DNA from: Syngnathus acus
Taxonomy: Eukaryota; Chordata; Actinopteri; Syngnathiformes; Syngnathidae
Direction of reading: 5' to 3'
DNA: 64,000 bases
NCBI RefSeq assembly: GCF_901709675.1
Contig: NC_051105.1
Coordinates: 13,686,604-13,750,603 of the forward strand
A program made the position numbers and the translations under genes. Below, one piece after another: positions 54,172-63,505 of the stretch. How positions within the stretch are numbered: the stretch's first letter is position 1; the number at the start of each line of letters is the position of its first letter. A model generated the notes under the pieces. It saw only the letters and a list, made by a program, of their open reading frames with translations, did not search any database and had not been told where the DNA came from.

Positions 54172-57100
54172 AGTGAGTAGTCACCTTATCGTGGTGGAGG
54201 GGTTTGAGTGCCCCTATGATCCTAGGAGCCATGTTGTCTGGGGCTTTATGCCCCTGGTAGGGTCACCCATGGCAAAAGGGTCCTAGGTGAGGGGCCAGAC
54301 AAAGCACGGCTCAAAAAGCCCCTTATGACGAAAAACACAAATGGACTTCGTTTACCCTCGCCCGGACACGGGTCACCGGGGCCCCCCTCTGGAGGCAGGC
54401 CTGGAGGTGGGGCTTGAAGCCGAGCGCCTGGTGGCCAGGCCTTCGCCCAGGGGGCCCGGCCGGGCATAGCCCGAAAAGAAAACGTGGGTTCCCCGTCCCA
54501 TGGGCTCACCACCTGTAGGAGGGGCCAAAGGGGTCGGGTGCAAAGTGAGCTGGGCGGCGGCCAAAGGCGGGGACCTTGGCGGTCCGATCCCCGGCTGCAG
54601 AGGCTGGCTCTTGGGACATGGAATGTCACCTCTCTGGCTGGAAAGGTGCCCGAGCTGGTGTGTAAGGCAGAAAAGTTCCGACTAGACATAGTCGACTTGC
54701 CTCCACACATAGTTTGGGCTCTGGTACAAGCCCTCTCGAGAGGGGCTGGACTCTCTTCCACTCTGGAGTTGCCCACAGTGAGAGGCGTCGAGCAGGTGTG
54801 GGCATACTTATTGCCCCCCAGCTGGGCGCCTGCACATTGGGGTTCACCCCAGTGAACGAGAGGGTAGCCTCCCTCCGCCTTCGGGTGGGGGGACGGGTCC
54901 TGACTGTTGTTTGTGTCTATGCACCAAATAGCAGCTCAGAGTACCCACCCTTTTTGGAGTCCCTGGAGGAAGTGCTGGAGAGCGCTCCTTCTGGGGACGC
55001 CATCGTTCTACTGGGTGACTTCAATGCTCACGTGTCCAATGACAGTGAGACCTGGAAGGGCGTGATTGGGAGGAACGGCCCCCCCCCCCGATCTGAACCC
55101 GAGCGGTGTTCTATTGTTGGACTTCTGTGCTCGACACGGATTTTCTATAATGAACACCATGTTCAAATATAAGGGTGTCCATGTGTGCACTTGGCACCAG
55201 GACACCCTAGGCTGCAGTTCGATGTCGACTTTGTAGTCGTGTCATCGGATTTGCGGCCGCATGTTCTGGACACTCGGGTGAAGGGGGGGCGGAGCTGTCA
55301 ACTGATCACCACCTGGTGGTGGGTTGGCTCCGATGGTGGGGGAAGATGCCGGTCCGACCTGGCAGACCTAAACGCTCTGTGAGGGTCTGCTGGGAACGTC
55401 TGGCAGAATCCCCTGTCAGGAAGAGCTTCAACTCCCACCTCCGGCAGAGCTTTTCCCACGTCACATTGAGTCCGAGTGGACCATGTTCCGCGCCTCCATT
55501 GTTGAGGCAGCCGGCCGGAGCTGTGGCCGTAAGGTCGTTGGTGCCTCTCGTGACGGCAATCCCCGAACCCGCTGGTGGACACCGGCGGTAAGGGATGCCG
55601 TCAAGCTGAAGAAGGAGTCCTATCGGGCCGTTTTGACCTGCGGGACTCCGGAGGCAGCTGACAGGTACCGGATGGCCAAGCGGAACGTGGCTTCGGCGGT
55701 TGCTGAGGTAAAAACCCGTGGGAGGAGTTTGGCGAGGCCATGGAGAATGACTTCCGGACGGCTTCGAGGAAATTCCACCATCCGGCGTCTCAGGAGGGGG
55801 AAGCAGTGCACCGTCAACACTGTTTACAGTGGAGATGGCGTGCTGCTGACCTCAACTCGGGATGTCGTAGGAGGGGGAAGCAGTGCAGCGTCAACACTGT
55901 TCACAGTGGAGATGGCGTGCTGCTGACCTCAACTCGGGATGTCGTGAGTCGGTGGGGAGAATACTTCGAAGACCTCCTCAATTCCACCTACACGCCTTCC
56001 ATTGTGGAAGCAGGGCCTGGAGACTCTGAGGCGGACTCTCCAATCTCTGGGGTCGAAGTCACTGAGGTAGTTAAAAAACTCCTCGGTGGCAAGGCCCCGG
56101 GGGTGGATGAGATCCGCCCAGAGTTCTTAAAGGCTCTGGATGTTGTGGGGCTGTCATGGCTGACACGCCTCTACAACGTTGCGTGGACATCGGGGACAGT
56201 GCCTCTGGATTGGCAGACTGGGGTGGTGGTTCCCCTCTTTAAGAAGGGGGACCGGAGGGTGTGTTCCAATTACAGGAGAATCACACTCCTCAGCCTCCCT
56301 GGTAAAGTCTATTCAGGGGTGCTAGCGAGGAGGGTCCGTCGGGAGGTCGAACCTCGGATTCAGGAGGAACAGTGTGGCTTTCGTCCTGGCCGTGGAACAG
56401 TGGACCAGCTCTACACCCTCGGCAGGATCCTCGAGGGGGCATGGGAGTTAGCCCAACCAGCCCACGTGTTTTGTGGACTTGGAGAAGGCGTTCGACCGTG
56501 TCCCTCGGGAGGTTCTGTGGAGGGTGCTTCGGGAGTACGGGGTGCTGAGCCAACTGATAAAGGCGGTTCGGTCCCTGTATCACCGATGCCAGAGTTTGGT
56601 CCGCATTTCCGGCAGTAAGTCGGATTCGTTCCCAGTGAGGGTTGGACTCCGCCAAGGCTGCCCTTTGTCAGCGATTCTGTTCATAATTTTTATGGACAGA
56701 ATTTCTAGGCGCAGCCAAGGCGTTGAGGGTGTCCGGTTTGGGGACCTCAGCATCGCGTCTCTGCTTTTTGCAGACGACGTGGTGCTGTTGGCTTCTTCAA
56801 GCCGTGATCTCCAGCTCTCACTGGAGCGGTTCGCAGCAGAGTGTGAAGCGGTCGGGATGAGGGTGAGCAACTCCAAATCAGAGTCCATGGCCCTCGGTCG
56901 GAAAAGGGTGGAATGCCCTCGGGGATGAGATCCTGCCCCAAGTGGAGGAGTTCAAGTATCTTGGGGTCTTGTTCACGAGTGAGGGCAGGATGGAGCGCGA
57001 GATCGTCAGGCGGATGGGTGCAGCGTCGGCAGTAATGCGGACTCTGTTCCGGTCCGTCGTGGTGAAGAGAGAGCTGAGCCAAAAGGCAAAGCTCTCAAAT

Positions 57101-57571
57101 TACCGGTCGATCTACGCTCCTACCCTCACCTATGGTCACGAGCTATGGGTCGAGACGGAAAGAACGAGATCCCGGATACAAGCGGCCGAAATGGGTTTCC
57201 TCCGCAGGGTGTCCGGGCTCTCCCTTAGAGTAGGTGAGAAGCTCGGTCATCCGGGAGAGACTCTGAGCAGAGCCGCTGCTCCTCCACGTTGAGAGGAGCC
57301 AGATATGGTGGCTCGGGCATCTCATCAGGGTGCCTCCTGGACGCCTCCCTGGGGAGGTGTTCCAGGCATGTCCCAATGGTAGGAGACCCCGGGGATGACC
57401 CAGGAAGCGCTGGAGAGATTATGTCTCTCAGCTGGCCTGGGAATGCCTTGGGATCCCCCGGGATGAGCTGGATGAAGCGGCTGGGGAGAGTGAAGTCTGG
57501 GAGTCCTTCCTAAAGCTGCTGCCCCCGCGACCCGACTCCGGATAAGCGGAAGAAGATGGACGGATGGATGA
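54172..57571 (+). mobile_element. RTE/Rex3-like LINE, second copy, longer at the 5' end
   Basis: Begins near GAGTAGTCACCTTATCGTGG, GTGGAGGGGTTTGAGTGCCC (5' UTR), and ends GAAGATGGACGGATGGATG. Highly similar to 35930-38941. Target duplication not identified. Confidence 0.9.
54604..57560 (+). pseudogene. RTE-like ORF with many frameshifts
   Basis: Fragments in order: [34 protein letters not shown] with [13 protein letters not shown] (endonuclease), [99 protein letters not shown], then VEEFKYLGVLFTSEGRM. At least six frame changes. A 76-bp segment at about 55793-55868 is repeated at 55870-55945. The same CTCTGA stop context as in the other copy occurs at 57261. Confidence 0.9.
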
Positions 57572-58005
57572 TACAATACAATAAAGGTTCATAAAAGTCT
57601 TGTGTGGATTTGTCACAATATATTTTCTCTGCATCGTGGACTTTCACCTATCACGAGTGGCCGTGGAACCCATTATCCGCGAAAAAATGAGGAATTACTG
57701 TATTTGTATTACATTTTTGAATAATGCACCTGGCCTAGTTAGTTTTCTGATGTGCTTGACTTTTTTTCTTTTGAATTTCATTTATGAAGCACACGTCAAC
57801 AAAAATGAGGATTTCAAATCTTCTCTTCTTGGCATATTCAACTCCCTTGTCATGCACTACAGTTTTGTAATCAAATTCAAGAAAATTCAAGAATTCAAGA
57901 AAATCAAATTCTTCATCTAGGAGTTATCAGATGCGAGATTAAATTGTGATTAATGTAAATAATTACAATCATTTAATTGGATTTTTTAGTCCCCTGACAG
58001 CACTA

Positions 58006-58616
58006 TTTTTTTTTGTTTGATCAGTTAAAAAAAAAACATTTGACCATCACTCCAAAATGCTTTGTTATGGTGAGTAAGATTTTTTTACTTGACTTTTGAC
58101 TTGCTTGAATAAAGTAATCACTTGACTTGCTTTTTGGTGACTTGATTTGACCTGCTTGCTTTATTTTTCCTCCCGTACCTTAATTGGGGCTTGCTTAGAA
58201 CGTAAAGGCTACGACTTGAGACTGGCTTGTGACTTGCATGTACATGACTTACTCCACCTCTGGTGGGTACACAGATTTATTGTAACATTTGCCTTCCAAT
58301 GTGAGAGCATTTACCAAAAACCGTGACCACACAACCAAGAATCAAACCCGCATTTACTGAATCGTTCCACCCCTAATATGTATTTGTGTAGATGTATACA
58401 ATTTAGGGTCTTACGGGGTCTTACTGTATGGGAACCAAGGTTTAAGTGAATATTTGCAAAAAAAAAAATTAAAAGGCCAAAAGGTACTGAAATTTGATTT
58501 TTTTTTTTTCTCCAATAAAGTCATCAATCATCATGAAAATGGTGAAGAATTTTCATATCTTCTAATTTAACAACATTCCGACCGATAAAGGAAATGCAGC
58601 CAAGTGCTTGACTTAC
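58006..58616. other. Intron 1 sequence, partly low complexity
   Basis: CTTGACTTG-type degenerate repeats (58085-58260). GAATCGTTCCACCCCTAAT near 58360 resembles a hAT end. No gene recognised. Confidence 0.4.
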
Positions 58617-58681
58617 TCTTTGGTTTTGGTTGCTGTTTTGCAGAATGGCTCTATGAATCTCAGGTTCTGCTCAGCAGAGAG
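58617..58681 (-). CDS. rrp1: rrp1 exon 1 of those visible (internal exon)
   Basis: 65 nt between the acceptor TTTTTTCTACAG and the donor GTAAGT. Encodes LSAEQNLRFIEPFCKTATK, then TK plus two bases of Asp. It matches the LLADQNLKFIDPFCKIAAKTKD segment of the NOP52 domain in human RRP1B (recalled). Phase 0 start. It is an internal exon of the gene; upstream exons encoding roughly the first 190 residues are outside the window. Confidence 0.92.
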
Positions 58682-59629
58682 CTGTAGAAAAAAGGTGAAA
58701 AGACCCATGACAAGTTTAACAGTTATAGTCCCTCAAAATTTGTTGCAGAATCCTCGAAAACAGATGTGTCACTCAAATAAAAGGTCGATTATAGTATTAC
58801 CATTATATTAGCATCAACAGTGTTTTGGAGTTCAAGAATGAATTTTATATCTATTTCTGAATCTATATCAAGGACAATAAAGAAAAAAAACAATTCTGTT
58901 AATAGGCCAGAATTAGCCAGAATGCTATTTTCCATTGGCCATCCCTAGACAGATGGTGTTAATATACGTATTTACAGACAGTACTATCAGGCTAAAAATT
59001 ATATGTTTACATTAAAAAAAATACATCACTAAAAGGTACTAATAAGCTCAAATAAAACGTAGAGACATGACAGACGGTTAAACAAACAAATGTGGATATT
59101 TGACCTTGTTTCCCAGGTGAGTAATGTGTTTTTGTGTGATCGGACAACGATGTGAGCCACATTTGGTTCCTTATCTATTTTTTTTTTAATTTGTTTGAGT
59201 GGTTTCATAGTTGAGTAAACAGTAGGTATATTAGAAAAAGAGTGCATGTATATTTTTGCTGCCTGTGTGGACATCTGATGGCGAATGTCATCGCAATATT
59301 GGTGTATTTGCTGGACTTAGTGGCAAATATAGTTTAAGATGGATTTACGTAACTACAGACAGGAATGGTCAAGCAGGCTGTGATATGAAACAGAGTTATT
59401 GGGTTACTGAGACACCAGAGATAACATGAATATCATCACACATTTGGATCCACACATCGGCACGGACAGATGGAAAATCATTTATATAAAGTTAAAAATA
59501 ATAGAGGTCCTGAAATTGAACCTTGAGTGGTAGTGCTGCTCAATTAATCAAATTTTAATCATGATTAAGATTTTTGGCTCCAGACGATCTCAAAATCCAT
59601 ATGATTGAGGAAAAACGATTTGGTGTTTC
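58682..59629. other. Intron sequence, no gene recognised
   Basis: AT-rich. TTAATCAAATTTTAATCATG near 59540 resembles an ATTAA-type hAT end. 59617-59629 is the left SINE target duplication. Confidence 0.35.
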
Positions 59630-59991
59630 GGCGGCTCGGTGGCGCACTGGGTAGCACGTCCGCCTCACAGTACGGAGGGTGCGGGTTCGATTCCACCTCC
59701 GGCCCTCCCTGTGTGGAGTTTGCATGTTCTCCCCGTGTCCGCGTGGGTTTTCTCCGGGCCATCCGGTTTCCTCCCACATCCCCAAAAACATGCTTGGTAG
59801 GCTGATTGAGCGCTCCAAATTGCCCCTAGGTGTGAGTGCGTGTGCGGATGGTTGTTCGTCTCTGTGTGCCCTGCGATTGGCTGGCAACCGGTTCAGGGTG
59901 TCCCCCGCCTACTGCCCGATGACAGCTGGGATAGGCTCCAGCAAGCCCGCGACCCCCGTGGGGATACAGCGGTACAGAAAATGGATGGATG
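59630..59991 (+). mobile_element. tRNA-derived SINE with GATG tail, TSD GATTTGGTGTTTC
   Basis: 362 bp. The head has an A-box-like TGGCGCACTGGGTAGCACG and a perfect B box GGTTCGATTCC. The body carries GTTTGCATGTTCTCCCCGTG, GGTTTTCTCCGGG and GCTGGGATAGGCTCCAGCA. The tail is ATGGATGGATGG. The 13-bp TSD (59617-59629, 59992-60004) is exact. Inference: the tail matches the RTE LINE's 3' end (38925), so the RTE machinery probably moved it. Confidence 0.94.
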
Positions 59992-60090
59992 GATTTGGTG
60001 TTTCTGTTCTGACATGCATGCACAACTCAACCGGAGCTCCAGGCCATATTTAACAGGCAGTGTTGTACTTGAACGTGCTCAACGAACATC

Positions 60091-61150
60091 TGTTCGCGTT
60101 TCTCAAACGATCTCCTATAAAATGATCGGAACTGACTAAAGTTCGATCTAACGCATTGGTACTACTTACCTAGGTTTCCCTTCTATATCGATCCGTAGAT
60201 TTACTCGAAACATTAACAGAGCAGCCTATTTTCACATGAAATAGCCTGGTACGTATAGCAGCTATCGTTATAGCATTAGCCATCCGCAAAGTCCCACGAG
60301 CCTCAGCTCGCAATCTCCCATGAGCCTCAGCAAAGTGTAAACAATCGCGTTTCTCAAACGATCTCCTATAAAATGATCGGAACTGACTAAAGTTTGATCT
60401 AACGCATTGGTACTACTTACCTATGTTTCCCTTCCATATCGATCCGTAGATTTACTCGAAACATTAACAGAGCAGCCTATTTTGACATGAAATAGCCTGG
60501 TACGTATAGCAGCTATCGTTATAGCATTAGCCATCCGCAAAGTCCCATGAGCCTCAGCTCGCAATCTCCCATGAGCCTCAGCAAAGTGTAAACAATCGCG
60601 TTTCTCAAACGATCTCCTATAAAATGATCGGAACTGACTAAAGTTCGATCTAACGCATTGGTACTACTTACCTATGTTTCCCTTCCATATCGATCCGTAG
60701 ATTTACTCGAAACATTAACAGAGCAGCCTATTTTCACATGAAATAGCCTGGTACGTATAGCAGCTATCGTTATAGCATTAGCCATCCGCAAAGTCCCATG
60801 AGCCTCAGCTCGCAATCTCCCATGAGCCTCAGCAACGTGTAAACAATCGCGTTTCTCAAACGATCTCCTATAAAATGATCGGAACTGATTAAAGTTCGAT
60901 CTAACGCATTGGTACTACTTACCTATGTTTCCCTTCCATATCGATCCGTAGATTTACTCGAAACATTAACAGAGCAGCCTATTTTGACATGAAATAGCCT
61001 GGTACGTATAGCAGCTATCGTTATAGCATTAGCCATCCGCAAAGCCCCATGAGCCTCAGCTCGCAATCTCCCATGAGCCTCAGCAAAGTGTAAACAATCG
61101 CGTTTCTCAAACGATCTCCTATAAAATGATCGGAACTGACTAAAGTTTGA
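60091..61150. repeat. 251-bp tandem array, second locus, four units
   Basis: GTAAACAATCGCG starts at 60337, 60588, 60839 and 61090, spacing exactly 251. Same unit as 46659-48229 with a few private changes (for example GTTTGATC for GTTCGATC). Confidence 0.95.
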
Positions 61151-61475
61151 TCTAACACATTGGTACTGCTTACCTATGTTTCCCTTCCATATCAATCCGT
61201 AAATTTACTCGAAACATTAACGGAGCAGCCTATTTTGAAATGAAATAGCCTCGCGGGTACAACAGCTATTCGGTGACGAAGCGATGCGACCTTGTAATTT
61301 ACTAGTCGTACTAAAACGTACTGAAACATTTTGGCAGAGCACTGTGTACAACCAGTATGGATCAACAAATTCATCAATTGATCCATATATAAGGCGCACT
61401 GGACTATAAGGCGCACTGTCGGCTTTTGAGAAAATATTTGGTTTTTAGGTGCGCCTTATAGTCCGGAAAATACGG
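60091..61475. mobile_element. Pogo-like element with 251-bp array, second locus, left end missing
   Basis: Starts inside a 251-bp unit (TTCGCGTTTCTCAAACGATC) and ends AGTCCGGAAAATACGG before TA (61476-61477). The right arm (CATCAATTGATCCATATATA, AGGCGCACTGGACTATAAGG) matches 49800-49910. Confidence 0.9.
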
Positions 61476-61532
61476 TAATCGATTTTGAATCGATCCCATT
61501 AAAATTTGACATAATTGATTCATAGTCTAGTC

Positions 61533-61920
61533 AAGTTTATTTATTTATATACGTAGCCCTAAATCACAAGTACAGGGATGAGAATGGCAACCACGCAACC
61601 ATGTCAAGTTGGTTCAGAGGAGCAAGTTAACATGGGCGGTATACACTAGGCATCAGATCAACTCGTACCCTCGCCGGGTAATTTGGTTTTGGCTATATTC
61701 AAGATAATTTGCCTTGGTTACAGTGACTGTACGATAGCATCGCGGTTAAGCCGCTGGCCAGTGAGCCATTCTTTATTACTTTACTTTGAATCTGCAGTCA
61801 CGAAACACAAGATTGCGCACAACGCTTTACTCTAACGAGTGCAACTGGAGACGGGGAGCAAGATAACATGGGAGCAAGTTAACCTCTAACACCGCTTGTT
61901 TCTGAGAAACAAGCTCAGTG
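61533..61920. other. Unassigned; short LINE-like scrap
   Basis: AGTCAAGTTTATTTATTTATAT and GTAGCCCTAAATCAC (61530-61570) occur in fish L2-type tails. CAGGGATGAGAAT at 61573 resembles the terminus of the 49921 family. No gene recognised. Confidence 0.35.
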
Positions 61921-61975
61921 CTCCCACTAATTTTGGCCTGCTAGCAGCCTCCGCCAACGCGTCCCGGCTAGCCTG

Positions 61976-62304
61976 GCCAATGATGCTCTCAAGACGGGCA
62001 AGTTTGAGTGCTTCTTGCGGCCCGACACGCTAAGTATGCGCACGTACAACATCAACGCCATGAGCTTCTCGTTCGAAGAGCTGGTGTGGGAGCTGCGCAA
62101 GCACGTGGCTGAGCTGGAGGTCTTGTACAACGTGGACCCCGTCCGGCAGGCCATCGCCGACTCCTGGCTAGAGGACTTTGACGACTCCAAGGCCAAACGC
62201 GACTGGGTCTGGAAGCACGACTACGACCTGCACGAGCTGGTGGCCTGGTGCAGACCATGCTCAACTTCCTCAGCGGCGACACGCGCATGGTCCACGGCAA
62301 CTAG
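61976..62304 (+). pseudogene. tdh: L-threonine 3-dehydrogenase (TDH) pseudogene fragment
   Basis: A plus-strand, intron-free match to the C-terminal part of mitochondrial TDH, the NAD-dependent SDR-type enzyme converting threonine to 2-amino-3-ketobutyrate. Seen: NDALKTGKFECFLRPDT joined directly to LSMRTYNINAMSF, so about 20 codons (the RLPMMYIDDC-type region, recalled) are missing. Then LRKHVAELEVLYNVDPVRQA and DWVWKHDYDLHELV, a 7-bp insertion/duplication near 62246 that breaks the frame, then MLNFLSGDTRMVHGN and TAG at 62302. The N-terminal NAD-binding half is absent. AATAAA at 62511 may be a copied poly(A) signal. Most likely a truncated retrocopy in a host intron on the opposite strand. 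Confidence 0.82.
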
Positions 62305-62530
62305 CCACGCGGCGCCTGAGCTAGGCTAACGCAGCTTTTTGGACATTGTGTATAAGTAGGTCACGTTTTTTTATCCTGATTATATGTTGTAATTGTGTCT
62401 ACCGGATGTGAGTGAATGCTGGCGCGACTTGCTGCCGCTGCTCTCCGGTCATTTTTTATGCTATTTTAAGTCTGTCCGGCGACCTTGAGTGCCTTGAAAG
62501 AAGCCTTGTAAATAAAATGTGTTATTATTA
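62305..62530 (+). other. Probable copied 3' UTR of the TDH retrocopy
   Basis: Non-coding; ends with AATAAA at 62511-62516 followed by an AT-rich stretch, consistent with a processed transcript's 3' end. No long A-tail remains. Confidence 0.45.
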
Positions 62531-62669
62531 TTAATTCAACGTAATGGTGAGTTTTATTTTTATGTGGTTTATACTTGTTTTTATGCCAGTCGTATCATTT
62601 TATTTCATCGTGTTTATATATAGTATATATATATTATAAACGTATTATTTATTTAATTTTATAAATGTA

Positions 62670-62752
62670 TTTACTTATATAAAGGCCGGTCCACGAAAAT
62701 ATTTCTGACACGTAACCGGTCCGTGGCGCAAAAAAGGTTGGGGACCACTGAT
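62670..62752. repeat. hAT right-end fragment (GGTTGGGGACCACTG)
   Basis: CCGGTCCGTGGCGCAAAAAAGGTTGGGGACCACTG is a typical hAT-family terminus. The left end was not found. Confidence 0.65.
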
Positions 62753-62779
62753 GTAATGTATTTAATTCAATTTAATAGT

Positions 62780-62955
62780 TAGGTTTACAGAGGCAAGACG
62801 ATTTCCATAAGATGCCGTCGCGGGGGGCGGGCATCCTTACCCCCCCATATAAACATTTTCTCAACGGATTTACACGATTCACGAAAATGATACTTTCGCC
62901 GGGAAAAAATAAAACACGGAAATCCACGGATCCACGGAAAATTCTCATCCCTGCA
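62780..62955. repeat. Third copy of the AAAATTCTCATCCCTG family
   Basis: GGTTTACAGAGGCAAGACGA at the left, CTCAACGGATTTACACGATT and CGGAAAATTCTCATCCCTG at the right, as in 27797 and 49921. Confidence 0.65.
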
Positions 62956-63000
62956 AACAAGTCTCAAAGGGCTTCACATGTATAAAAATTGACAATTATT

Positions 63001-63150
63001 CTCAAACATCCCCTGATCTTAAACTCCCAGGAGGGCAAGGAAAAACTAAAAAAAAACCTGCTGGGGGGAAAATGAGAAACCTTAAGAAGAGACCACAGAT
63101 GGGAGGATCCCCCTTCCAGGATGACCAGGCTGCAATGGATGCAGAGAGGG
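63001..63150 (-). repeat. CR1/L2/Rex1-like LINE 3' UTR fragment
   Basis: Reverse complement of 25395-25560 (CATCCATTGCAGCCTGGTCA, CCATCTGTGGTCTCTTCT, TTAAGATCAGGGGATGTTTG). Confidence 0.82.
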
Positions 63151-63384
63151 CACATAGAACACATAATATAAAACAATTCAAAGAAAAAGCGGATGTCCAA
63201 TTCAAAGTGAAGAGCCGAAGGAGGTCCCTTCAATTGTCTTGGAAGTGTCTTCGAGGGTGGTAATCGACCGCAGTTCCCTTATCCTGATTGGCCAACGAGA
63301 AATCCAGACAGCCGTTATCAGTTTGTCACCTAACCCCCCTAGCTGGGGTGGGCGAAAACACAAACTTCAGCCGCATCAGCCACC

Positions 63385-63505
63385 ACCGGTTAATTAAAGG
63401 CCATGGCATAAAAATGTGTCTCTTAATTTCAGTTCACTGTCAGTTCTGATATCTATCGGTAGGGCATTCCAAAGCTCTGGAGCCCGAATAGTAAATGCTC
63501 TAGAC
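63385..63505 (-). pseudogene. L2-like ORF2 C-terminus
   Basis: The minus strand encodes SRAFTIRAPELWNALPIDIR, followed by degraded sequence. Same family as 22343-22480. The hAT element that follows is inserted in it. Confidence 0.78.

Larger units (their letters stand above)
53456..57700. mobile_element. Tigger-like element (CAGTAATCCCTCGCTAC) interrupted by an RTE LINE
   Basis: Left end CAGTAATCCCTCGCTACTTT after TA (53454-53455); right end GCGAAAAAATGAGGAATTACTG before TA (57701-57702). CAGTAATCCCTCG...TCGCGG is a typical Tigger terminus. The motif GTCTTGTGTGGATATTGTAAC near 54030 recurs near 57594. No transposase remains. Confidence 0.82.
53290..58005. mobile_element. hAT-type element interrupted by a Tigger element
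   Basis: 53340-53455 (GCAGAAATGCAAATAATGCA..., TTTTAATTGCTGTATTGAC) and 57703-58005 (TTTGAATAATGCACCTGGCC, TTATGAAGCACACG, CTGACAGCACT) together match 9570-9930 in order. The gap is filled by the Tigger element with TA on both sides. End positions are approximate. Confidence 0.68.
6746..58681 (-). other. rrp1: rrp1 (RRP1/RRP1B-type) gene, ten exons seen, 5' exons beyond the window
   Basis: Minus-strand host gene. Exons in order: 58681-58617, 53017-52905, 31520-31426, 31268-31171, 30066-30047, 29963-29874, 12370-11466, 10320-10246, 10056-9990, 6960-6746. They total 1743 nt, exactly 581 codons including TGA, and every junction keeps the frame. Known: RRP1/NOP52 family proteins act in the nucleolus in pre-rRNA processing toward the 60S subunit; RRP1B also has a long basic C-terminal half. 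The sequence shows the end of the NOP52 domain, an acidic and basic linker, and a conserved C-terminus (KVTFHLKNN, AEFRKNDRS, FDPKQKP, TPRRRPTASDFF). The N-terminal part of the NOP52 domain is not found up to 64000. Introns hold nearly every transposon in the window. A single family member is assumed; rrp1 versus rrp1b naming is uncertain. Confidence 0.88.

Noticed and set aside
59630-59720. Possible tRNA gene (A and B boxes)
   Set aside because: Followed by a SINE body, GATG tail and 13-bp target duplication; it is a tRNA-derived SINE.
62052-62300. Arg-rich minus-strand frame
   Set aside because: Antisense shadow of the GC-rich TDH pseudogene.
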